From Nereocystis luetkeana (taxonomy: Eukaryota > Sar > Phaeophyceae > Laminariales > Laminariaceae), in NCBI GenBank assembly GCA_031213475.1, contig JARUPZ010000016.1:4903491-4967490 (forward strand): a DNA stretch of 64,000 nt, given 5' to 3'. The notes beneath the pieces were generated by a model that was given only the letters and a program-made list of their open reading frames with translations, searched no databases and was not told the origin of the DNA. Made by a program: the position numbers and the translations under genes. Positions 41,562 to 54,079 of this stretch are shown piece by piece. Position 1 is the first letter of the stretch. Each line of letters opens with the position of its first letter.

Positions 41562-41699
41562 TCACATGTAGTTGCCCATCATGATGACGTCGTCGATCTT
41601 GAGGATCATCTTCACTACTTGTGTGGCCAGCAACAGCTGCTGCTGCTTTCCGATGAGCGTCTCGAATATGCCCTGCTCCTTCATATCGCACGTGCCCGC
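41562..41699 (-). CDS. CCT5: CCT5 exon 12 (last)
   Basis: 45 codons plus [21 protein letters not shown], then [18 protein letters not shown], ending MMGNYM. It aligns with the C-terminal nucleotide-binding helices of CCT5. The C-terminal extension differs from the animal protein, as is usual. Confidence 0.95.
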   Translation of the reverse strand, partial: AGTCDMKEQGIFETLIGKQQQLLLATQVVKMILKIDDVIMMGNYM

Positions 41700-44600
41700 C
41701 TATCGATAGCATGGCGTTCATCATAAGCACGAAAAAAAAGCGGGAGGGGAGAGAAAGGGGGGGGTGAGAAACGAAACGAAGCAAAAAAAAATTATTAATA
41801 GAGCGAAGCGTAACAAACCGCGAATACACACACAAAAACCTTGTGTAAAAAAAATGAGACCGTTAACTACGTACACACGCCTTAAAATAAGCATCCATGC
41901 CCAATTATATGATTTTAATCTCGAAATATTTTTTTCGTCCGTCATGTGTTTATGCAACTCTTTTTACCACAGTGAACTATTTTTTTCACCAACAAATGTA
42001 CCTCATCCCGTCATCTTGAAGATCACCGCGATTGAAACTCTACGCTAATACCAATGCCCATCTGTCCACCATCTTCCATGTTTCCGTAGCTGGGCCAAGT
42101 CATGCACACCACTGCTGTCGTCTACACTACTGACAATCAACATGAACAGGAAAAACGCCTCCGCGCGGTGGTCGTATTCCATCCGGTTGCACTGATACTA
42201 CATTACGAACATGATCAGCCCAAAAAACAAGAAATACCACTCTGGATGTAAATGTAAGGACCGTCTGGATCTTCACATTACTATATAAACACATTACTAT
42301 ATAAACGGTCCTTATATATCCCTCCAGAATGGGATTATACCTCCGAGCGGGGATCTATGCCTGGTTGCACCTTTTCGGGGGAACAATATTTTACACATCA
42401 CACGACTACGGGGCACCATATTAAATAGGACCTGCGGTACACGCAAAAACCTATATACGTCACTATTTTCACTGACAATATTTGATCCCTTTTACTATGG
42501 TCCCCCCGTAAATAATCAGGAGCAAATAAGGTGTGAAAGTATGCTGGTATCTGTTGGTTTCTGGTTCCATCGTGGGTTCTGATTACTTATATTAATAGTA
42601 GCCCCTCGTAATAGTGGTGTTGCCATGAACACGAGAAACGCCTCCGCGCGGGGGGTTCCTGTTTCCTCTCGTACCTGGTTGCAGTCGATGCCCAGGGAGG
42701 TGATCCCCTCCGCGATCTGCCTCGACTTCACCGCCGAGAGCTCCGTGATGGGGGACAGCCCGGCGTTCTCGGCAAGAGCCATCGGGATGTCGTCCAGAGC
42801 ATCAGCGAAGCTCCGGACAGCGTACTGCATCGACGAATAGAAACATACGAGACCGATTGGCACAGATACACACACGATGCGGAACGGTGGTGGCGCGTTG
42901 ATTAAGCAAAGGGGTCGTAATAGGAAAACGAAATGCCTGCTATATACTCCTACAAATAAACTGCTGAGCGATAATAATGAAAGAATAACGCCTACGTATA
43001 GGACACAAATAAAAAATCAGTTCAGTTCACGCACCTGGTAGTCCATTGTACTACCGCAATAACATCATGGAACAAAAAAAAAAATAGAAGAAAGTAAACC
43101 AACACGTAACAATTTTCAACGTTTAGATCCGAGGGCGTCGCACGAGTAAGATTACGAGTACAGGTAGAGACAGGGGCCTAAGGCACGAGGAGACGGGGCG
43201 AGATGAGCTGCGTGATACGGCGTCGAACGGCCCCATCCATCGTCGCGGCGTTAATAGGGTGGGACGGGGGGGGGGGTGGCTGGGCGGGAGAACAAGCCAG
43301 GACGTCAGCAGAAGACGGCACTTGCGCACTCGAGCGTTCACGTCAAATATAAAGTTACCGTAACAATGCGAGAAAACAACCCCTCCCCCCCCCCTATTTT
43401 ATATAGGTTGGGTTGGCGTCGGTTGGCAACGACACTGTAAAACATGCCGCTCACTACGTGAGCTAGACAACCAGGGTACCGTTTTTTTTGTTTTTTTGTT
43501 TTTGTTTATTTTGTTTTTTTCGGCGGTCGGTTACAGCTGGTTGTCGAGTTAGATCATTTGTGCGAGGTAAAGAACCTTTACTCCGCACAAGTGGGAATGA
43601 TCGTATCACGTAGTGTTCAAGGTAAGGCACCCAAGAGGCAGTTACATAGTACTCCCATTGCTGTCTCTGGAATTGCCTACACCTGAAATTAAATTAACTC
43701 ATTAAAGCCGTCATCCATATGCAAGTCCGCCTCAAAAGCGGTTCTTCGTAGGATGCAGCTCACCCTTCATGCGACTCGCCCGACACCTCACGGCGCTTCG
43801 CGCTTGGTGCAAGCAATGTCTGCCTGGTCGGTGAAAACCCGACATGCTCCGTCCCGGCATTGTAGGGATGCGAGGGTCTATGGTCATACAACTACGGCCA
43901 TGCATAAAATCGAGTACATCTCTCCTATCGAGTACCCCCCCCCCCCCCGGACCGACGTTTCGAGCTCGTCATCTCCCAAGCGAGAGGGATACCAGCACCA
44001 AAAAGGGTGACGTTGGACACATCTCGTCAAGGGCTGTCCGAAAACGTGTCGTTTGGTATGGGCACCTTCTTCGTTACGGAGTTATCGAGCTCGAAAAATC
44101 GGTTCGGGGTGTGTGGGCGGGAGGCGTTTACTCGCAGCGGTACGGTACACGTCACCAAGCAACGCGGCAATGGCCCAAGCAAAGCCAAGCAAAATGCCAC
44201 GCCAAAAATGCACGACAAAAACGCAAGCAATAACAAACGAAACAGCAACAATGACGACAACAACATACTCACATGGGGTGACGCACCATAACTCACTACG
44301 AAACGAAGCCGTGCCTCTTGCTCTGCTGCTTTATTTCGTCCCTTCATGTTTCCGGTCTGCAACACATGATTTACCCCTCCAGCCCTCCAGCCGCGGGGGC
44401 GCTACGGGCTAAGGGACACTACAAGTACGGTACACCTTTGCTCAAGAAAGACCATCCGACCTCCGACCACCCGATGCCACGCTGTAGTGTAGCGTATCGT
44501 ATCATATTGTTCCGTATCATGCCGAACAATATCGTATCATAACATATCACTCCTACCAGGTACCTGGTATATATTACCAGGTATATCGTACTACGATACG

Positions 44601-47600
44601 GTATAATAATGTACCATATCGTATCGTATGGTATCACATACGTACTGGTGCAGCAGTACCTGGTACAATAGGAACTAGGAACACACCAAGGTACCGTATA
44701 GGATCGTACAATGTCATATCGTAAAATTTCGTATTTGCGCCAGGTATATCGTATCGCATTGTTTCATACCTGGTAGAACATATCGTATATCGTATCGAAA
44801 AATACATCGTACCAAAATAACATATCGTATCGTATCGCATCGTGCCCCGCACTTGACGAAAGAACGAACGAACAATGGTAGAGCATACGGAGTATTCAAG
44901 AAAAATGGTTGTCGCACCCTGTGCATGAGAAAAGGGGAATAACAACGCCAAACGCAGCAATGTTGGACTGCGTTTGATTGTATGGGGATGGGAATAGTCC
45001 TACAGTATTCATTCGCCTCGTACACACGCTGCAACAACCATTTTCTCGAAAAAAGTGGTAAGCCACCCTCAAGAAACGACTGAATGAGCAACAGCACCAA
45101 CACGACCACAAAAATAAAGCACGCGCACGCACACACACGCATCTGCTCGACGCCCTTTGAAAAAACACGATTGAGCGAGCAACAGCATCACGGCCACAAA
45201 AAAAAACGCACACGCACACAAACACACACCTGCTCGACGCCCTTGATCTCGTCTGCCATCGCCGACACCGCCACGCTGCAGCTGATCTCCGCTGACCCTC
45301 CGCCGTACACAATGCGCTTGTCCTTGATAAGGTTGCGTACCACGCACATGGCGTCGTGCAGCGATCGCTTCGCCTCCTCCACGATCATCTGTTGATGCCA
45401 ACAACAACAACAACCAGTTGACACCGACGACGACAGCCACAGCAGTTGGTCAACAGCGAGAACAACAGCAACCAAACAGGAAAAGCGGAAGCACCACACA
45501 ACAGCCACATCAGTAGGCTGGCGACAGAAACCGACGGGGCCCGAGGACGGACGGATAACGACGGCAGCGGCAGCAAATGGTCGGGAACAAGAACATCAAC
45601 ACCACCACCACCACCACCACCACCAACGACAAACGACCACAGCAACAAGTAACAACACCGACAACCCAACCCAAACCACAAAAACAACAACGGCAACGAG
45701 GACAAAACACGGTAACAACAGCCCAAATCAGTAGGCCGGCAACGGGGACCAACGGGGTCGTAGGCGGGGATGGGAGCGGGGGCGGCGTTAATTCCACGTG
45801 GGGAAAAATGATTCACACGGGCCAGAAGCTTTGCGCCCGTAAGGTCGGAAGGAAACAAAGTCACTATCTAATCGTCCAAATGCCGCCGTTGGCAACGAGA
45901 GCGACGGTAAGGAAAGCTTTCAGCTTAAGCCGCGCCGGCGGCTTTTCCGCTAAAACGTAAACTATTTGGGGGAGCACAGCAACAAACAGAACCAAGTATG
46001 GTGTGTGCACACGGGGGGATACCTGGCTTTTAGGTCCGTCGTGGGTTCTGATTCTTATTACATATGCCTCCCATGTACCTGGTATTAGTCTTTCCGGTGT
46101 TACAGATACTTCAGTCGCAAGTTCGACCAAACTGATCGCCCAACCCTTTCCACTCGGCCGCCCAGTCCGTCCTACTGCACAAGCCACCCTGCACTAAAAC
46201 GGTTACTACACATATGCCGAACGGCACGAAATGGAACTTGTTTCTCGGAAAAACGTATTTCTGCGCGGGGGGCGCGGGGTAGCTCAAGAACTGCCCATAC
46301 TCTCTTAAGACAAACGCCTTCAATTGACAAGGCCCGGACGGAAGGATGAGAGGCCGGTACAACAGTGCGGCAAGGCCGAAAAAAAAAAAAGGCGGCTTGA
46401 AGCGAACAAAGGTGAAAAGTACATTTTAAAAAATAATTGAGTTCACGTTAGAGAGACCCACCTTGTTACCCCCGCGCACGAGCACCGTCACCGCCGAAGA
46501 GTTGGAGCAGTCCTCGATGACCAGCATGCGGTCTTTTGTCGTGCCGAAGGAGACTTCGCGTACCGCTCCCGCCTTGCCCAGCTTCTCCGCCGTCAACTCG
46601 CTGAGCGGCACGAGAAACAAATCGGAGCAGAAAAATGAAATAATAAACGAACAAATGAATAAATAAAACATGGAAACATGACATTAAAATGGAGCTTACA
46701 AGTACAAAAGAGTAATGAAATTGTGTTCAGCAAAACAGCGCAGTGCCAGATACGAAAAGAAAAAACATCACCATGTTGAAAAAAAAAACACCGCACGAAC
46801 TAACCACAAACAACCCGCGCATTCAAGCCACACACTGCTGTTGTACCCTCCTTCGCACTTGCAGTCGCCCTCCGTACCGTGCAACACCCGTAGTGCACCA
46901 CGACTGCGCCGGGCGCCGCGCCTTGCCTGCACCGGGCAACCCAAACAACCCAAACCAGACTGACCTACAGGTACGGCCACACCTAAACACCTCAAAACTT
47001 GACCCAGCCCAAACACACTGCAACAGCAAGTACCGAATCGCACGACTGCAAACCCGCGACCACTATTACGGGGGACCATAGTTAATAGGACCTATGGTAT
47101 ACATGAAAACCTACATATTTAACAATTTTTACTAACAATATTTGGTCCTATTAACTATGGTCCCCCGGAATACATATGCTGAATGTATTTGTCATATACA
47201 TGCCAGGTGAAATCGAAACTCGTAGTAAACAGAACGCCTCATTTTTCCTACAGGTAAAAACACCAAGAGAGGGAAGGAGGGAGTTCCACCTGAATCGCGG
47301 GAAGATGTCACTACCATGGATCTACTACATGGGATATGAACTACAAAACGGAACACTTTTAATTCCTACAGGAAAAAAAAACAAGATGAAGAGAGGGAGG
47401 GAGGGATGGAGGGGTTTCCACCTGAATCGCGGGACGATGCGGGCGCCCGTGGCGATGGCGATGAGCTCGAGCTCCACGCCCCCCACCCAGCGCACGGCCG
47501 GCAGCTGGTTCTGGAGCAGGAGGTGGTTTGCCTCGTCGTCGAAGCCCCACTGGCAGATCACCTATGTCGCAGCCAGAAGAAGAAAATAAATATGTTGCCT

Positions 47601-50600
47601 ATGGAAGTACCAGGTAGGTGATAAAGGTACGGGACGGTGGACTGTTTCATGGCGAGGTGTCACAGGGGCAAGACGGAGAGGAGCCGGTTACACCACGCAG
47701 CAATCGACGCCAATAGCGGCGACAATGGGAGGGGGGGGGGGGGGGGGGGGGGACAGGCGTACTGATACAGATGTGGACGAATGCAGAAACGAAATGGTAC
47801 ATGGAGGGGCAAGGCATCGGTTCGACTGATCAGTGGAGCGTGTGTTACGATACCCCGACGGCAACACAAACACACACCGCAGGCGTGGCGTCGTTACGTA
47901 CCAGGAATATAGCCCTTGAGTTCTAAAAGTTTTGTTCAGGTTCTTGTTGAGGTTGTGCACTGGGGGGGGTGCGACAGCGGCAATACTGATTTTACGGGGG
48001 ACCATAGTTAATAGGACAAAATATTGTTAGTAAAAATGGTTAAATATATACCCTGGTAGGTTTTTATGCATTCCATGGGTCCTATTAACTATGGTCCCCC
48101 GTAATAGTTGACACCGCTATTGACGAGAGTAGGGAGGAGATGGCAGAGGGTGGCAGGGTCCCCGGATCGGCTTTGCAGTGGAGACGGGAACCCATGTTAC
48201 TATCACCCGCCTTGAGTACGATTTTCTCCCTTCTTTCTTGCTTTCTGCCCGTGCCTCCTTGTCTCCCTTTTTCCCCCGCCATCCTTTGCCGGTATCATCT
48301 TCGTGTTGCTTCGTCCGTGCACCAGTTGTGCGGTCCTCTTCAGCACGTGTGTTATTTTCGTCTTGCAAGCCTTTCTGATCTGATCTACTTGCAGCACTCG
48401 TACTATGTATAATTTCAGAACTATTTTTTTCATTTGTCTTCCTGTTCTTATATTCTGGTCTGGCTTGTGTTTGTTGAGTTCTCGTACCCCGAAACGTCGA
48501 CATTTCACTTGCTTCACGTGATTAATTTGCGATCATTTTTTGGTTTTCTCGGTCTCATTACGTATTGTTAATATTACGGGGGACCATAGTTAATAGGACA
48601 AAATATTGTTAGTAAAAATGGTTATATATATAGTTTTTTTATGTATACGATAGGTCCTATTAACTATGGTCCCCCGTTCCCCCGTAATAGTACTATGTAT
48701 CCACATAATGTGCATCTCTCTAGGATCAAGAACCAGGACAGACACGGGGTGTACTGATGTTCGGGTAGAAAGAAAGGTGTAGCGCGACGACAACACACAC
48801 TGCAGGCGGGGCGTTGTTACGTACGTACCAGATTGGTGAGGAGTGTACAGTCCCGCAGGCGCTATCGGGGGGGGGGGGGGCGGGGGACGGAACCCTCTCT
48901 CAGTACGTGTTTATTGATAGTATCATGCGTTCTCTGCCTTCCACTGACTGATATATCCCGTGTAACCCTCCTTTTACTCGTACTCTACTATTGATGTTAG
49001 TAAAACAGATCGCCTACGTACGTACCAGGTATACCAGGTACCACCATGTGCCTCAATATAAGAAACGTTTGTACACTAATAATCAATCAATATTTTCCTT
49101 ATATTAAGGGACATGGTGGTATAGCGGTTGTTGTTGTTGTTCTCACATTAACTCTCTGACGAAGGAGCCCGTGGTCACACAAAAGGTGCTGGAGCCCTAG
49201 GAAGATCCGAAAAACGAAAAAAAAACGAAAATTCGGCTGCCTCAAAATACACGAGACGAAGAAAGCGCACACGAGCTAAAACCAATGTGCAAACTGAACT
49301 AACATGGCCACGGGTATATCCTCTCAACTACAACATAGAAGAGTACCCCCGTTCCCACCACTACCCAACTCGTGGCTGCTGACTACAGCGGATGCTGTCT
49401 GAAGTGCTGCCTGCACCGTACGAAACGCACGGTAGTCGTGAAAACGAAAGAAGAACACCTGCCTGCTATCTGGAGTGCTGTATACTATTACCACAATCGC
49501 ATAATAGTACCTTGGCACACTAATTGGCCAGAGCCGACGTCCTCTACGAAAACTAAAGTACTGCTGTGCGTACGAGCAGCGTATAATAAAAAAAATAACA
49601 TGGTGATGTATACTATACCAGGTATATAGTTAGACTACACGCACCCCACGTTCTGGGGACAAACTACTCGGAACCAGAGTGCACTCACTTTCGGAGTGGA
49701 AACGGGTTAAACTAAGCACTATTACGGGGGGCCATATTAAATAGGACCTACGGTACACGTAATAACCTATATATTTCGCTATTTTTACTAACAATATCTG
49801 GTCCTATTTACTATGGTCCCCCGTAATACTGCTGTACGAGTAGGTTATCTGAAAAAACGAAAACAAAAAAAGAGGACGCCACCACAGGCAATCCAAGACG
49901 GCACGACGATGAAACAAAGGCAGAAGGCAGAAGCAAGAACAGGTTCTTACCAGGTTCGTCCCCACATCCTTGCACTGCTGCACCATGTCCGAGAAGTATT
50001 TCTGCTCCCGTTCGAACAGCTTCTCGTAGGCTTCCTTCGAGTTGATGTCCAGCTTGTGCTTCGTCTTGGGTTTGGGCGGCTCGAACGCACACGTGAGCAG
50101 GCAGAGCTTGGCGTCCTTCACGTTTTTCGGCATCTGCCACAACAACATCAACAACAGCAACAAAATATGTGTCAAAGAAGCGTACAAGTTTGAGAGAAAA
50201 CGATACCGAAAACTAAAGCGCACGAAAAAAAAACCAAAAAAACAGCAAACAAACAGGAGCTTAACAAACACAGAAAAAAAAAAAAAACATTTGCAGAAGA
50301 GAAAGCAGAAAAATAAAAAGCACAACAGGAAAAAAAACGGCAAAAAAGAAAAACAAAACTAAACCATATCAATAACGACACAAGCGGAAGAAAACACATG
50401 GGGAGGGGGAGGGGTGGGGTGGGGTAGGGTGGCGTGGGGGTGAAATGAAGGTGGGGGTGGCAGTGGGGAGCGGGGGTGCACTCATGTCATGCATGGCCGT
50501 GGTCGTACTTCGAAGTATAACCATAGACCCTCGCATCCCTACAGTGCCGGGAAGGAGCACGTCGGGGTTTCACCGACCGGGCAGGCATTGCTGGCACCAA

Positions 50601-53600
50601 GCGCGAAGCCCCGTGAGACGTTTGGCGAGTCGCACCAAGGGTGAGCTGCATCCTACCAAGAACCGCTCGTGAGGCAGAAATTCCTGCAAATAGATGACGA
50701 CGTCGAATGAACTGATCGATTTGTTTTCTGGTGTGGCCACTTACAAGAGACAGTAGTGGTGGGGGCGTGCTCATTCTTTGCTTGCCTTAGTCATTTGACC
50801 ATTGACCACGCATCCCTTTCGAGACGGAGCGGGGTGCGTTAACGGGAGACTGACCTGGGGATGAGAAAACTCCTTGTCGATGACGATGCCGTGGATCAGC
50901 TCCGTGTCGCCGAGCTCTCCTCCCGGCTTGCCGTCAACCTGCCGTGTGTCGGGGGGGGGGGGAGGAGGGTAGTGACCGTACAAACCCGACAGGCTACAGT
51001 AGCAGAAGCAGTGGTAGTAGTAGAAGCAGTAGTCGTAGCAGCGGTAGTGACAGTTCTAGCAGTTGCACAACACTGGCCATGGCTGCGGGAAACGTCGCCG
51101 TTTCTACTGGTCATCCCAGGGCGAAATGGTCTGCCAGACAAAACTACTTGCCCTATTACATACCAGGCAAACTTGATATCTTTCTTCCGGAGCATTCTTC
51201 CGCCCAAAAAACATTCTAGCTTTTTTTGTGACAACTGACTACGAAGCTCCCACCGCAATCGCATATCTCAGCGCCCTATCACCGTCGGAGGGGTATGGAA
51301 AATCGTACGCGACGTTCCCACGGGACAACCAACGATAGCAGAACACCCCTAATCAACTAGGTCACAAGTTTGAGGAAAATAAGGAAGAGAAGGAACCCAC
51401 AAAAAGGATGCGAATCAAACGAGCGACGACCTTGAGATAAGAGCAGGGTCAACAAGTATGGGTGTTGTCTCATGCCGCAGCAGAAGGAGACCTTATTAAT
51501 CCCAAACAATAGACGAATTAACGTACGACGCGATGTTACAACAGCAAATCTGGAACAGAAAAGAGGGGATGCCATCCCTTTCGGGAAAGCCTCATTGTTG
51601 TACGGGGAGACGGCGATTGAGTTTCACGCCGTGAGCGATATCGCAGCTCTACAACAGCACGACAACGTAGAAAGAGGCTACGAAAAAAAAAAGACCATCC
51701 CGCCCGCCCATCGTTGGTAGCGAGGTGTACTGCTGTCGACAACGACATCAGTTTTGTTAGTGTGTTATGTTGCCGGGGTAATTCCTCTCTGCGACGAGGT
51801 GCGGCGTTGATTGCAAGACGATCAATGCGGGAGTAGCAACCCTGGGTGAGAGTCTCCGGATGGTCGCAGCAGGAGGCCTCGTTGATCCCAAAACCATAAA
51901 CCTGGTACGAATTAACCTACGACGCGATGTTACAACTGTATCCTTCCACCCAGAAAACTTTCGAGCTTTTTTGTGCCAACTGAATACAAAAACATATGGC
52001 GATGAGTTGAGAGAACGAGAGAGCAAGAAAACAAGATAGTGACGACAACTACGTGACAACAGCCACAACTAAAGTAGGTGTGGCGCACCAGAAGCAGGCA
52101 CAGCCTAACAAGCGCGCGCGCGCACGCAGCACACGTTACCTTGATCATGTCGAAGTTGACGTCGTTGCGCTCGAGGTTGGCCACCGCCATCACAGCGTCC
52201 ACCGCGATCTTCGCCATCTGCTTCTTGTGGACGTTGATGATCTTCGAGCTCAGCGTCGTCATGGCCGTGGTTATCAACGGCTGCCAAAAGTGAAACACGC
52301 GCGCAAAAAACGCAGACACATAAAACGCACGAGGAATAAATGGTAAAACACCTGGCCCAGCGAGCGACCGCTGTCCAGCTGCAAGCAACAGCCCTGTCTG
52401 TTCTCGTGTTCCACCAGTCTGTCAGCACCGTTCCGTGCGGTATTCACTTGGTATCCCCACAAGCGCGATCAACCGAATAATGCCAGTTGCTGCTGTCAAA
52501 GTGAGCTACAGCACGTACAACGTAGCTCAGCCCAGAAATACAAAACATAACGCCGAATTATCTCAAGAACAAACTGCAGATTATTACCACATATGTTCCC
52601 GATCCCTCGCAACCTATTCCTTTGAAAACACATTTCCCCGCTTTTTTCAAACAGGTGAAAACACAAAAACCAAAAAAAAAACACACACACACACGAAAAA
52701 CATCGAGAGGTGCATACGGACTCGTGCCGAAAAATTATCAAAATTGAGAACACTGGAGGGTAATCATGTCTGAAGAGGCCGGGGGCACATCCATCGTTAT
52801 TGTCTGCGTGGGGTGGGGACGGCGGGGTAGATCTACCACTGCTGTTTCGTGGCGGACATCGCACTAAAATGGCATGGGGGAACAACGCGCAACACGCGAC
52901 ACCCAACACGGGGACACAACTGTGAAAACCGGCGATAAAAACGTCGGCGAGCAACCGACCTCAGTGTTGTCCTTGGAGAACTCCACGGCGTCGGAGATTT
53001 TTTCCAAGTGAGTCACCGCCGCCTGACAGGCACGGTCGAAACCTTCCCCAATGCGAACGGGGTGAATCCCCCTGTCCAGCAACTTCTCTGCCTGTCAAAA
53101 AAAAAGACAGGAGAAACGAAACATCAGAAACTTTTGAATACTATTACGGGGGGGCATAGTTAACAGGACCTATGGTATACATAAAAAACTATATGTTTAA
53201 CATTTTTTACTAACAATATTTGGTCCTGTTAACTATGGTTCCCCCGTAATAACAACAAAGTGAATACAAGAGCACAGGCTGGATAGGGGGTGCGCGGGAA
53301 TTGAGAAGAATGAAGAGGGACAGGGGGTACGCGAAAAAGCCCGAAGAATAGAGGCATACGTAGGAGAGAAGTACATAGAAGGAACGAAGCAAGACAGCAA
53401 GCACCACCGCAACACTAGTGGTGGTTGTGCCACCGCACGGCTCCCCGGGAGGCCGGCTTCCCGGCTGGCCCTTCAAAACACCTAGCAGCTTGAGAAAGCG
53501 GCACCGCGAGATGTTTGCATGCATGCGGCACAGCCCGCGCCCCCTACCACACTCGCGCTCCCGTCGCCGCAGACAGACAAGACAAGACGAGACAAGACAA

Positions 53601-54043
53601 GCAGGCAAGCCCGCAACACAGAAAAGCGGCCTCGTCGGCTAACTCTCCTCGCGCCGCGCGGTGTCTCTCGCCCACCTTACCACAGGAATGGCCAAAGCAA
53701 AGCGGGCCGTGCCCCCCTCCCCCCCCCCCCCTCCACCCTCACATACAGCTGCTCTTAAAATTCATTTGGAGTGTGTGAGGGGTAAAAAACCCGTCAACTA
53801 AAGTCGACTACAGCAGCATTTAAGCAGCCGTGGGCTGCCTCCGCTGGGGCAGGGTGTGTGTATCCGAACCGCAATACAAGGGAGAGAGAGAGCTGTGAGG
53901 CACACACGCGCGCATCATGACGGCACGCTTTTACTACTCACTGCACAGCAGTGATTAAGCACGTCTGAAGTATAATTCCAGGAAACTTGTCTCTCAAAAC
54001 GGGAGTGCAGTTCTAAAAAGGTTTTCGAGAAGTTTCCGGGGGG

Positions 54044-54079
<36 letters not shown>

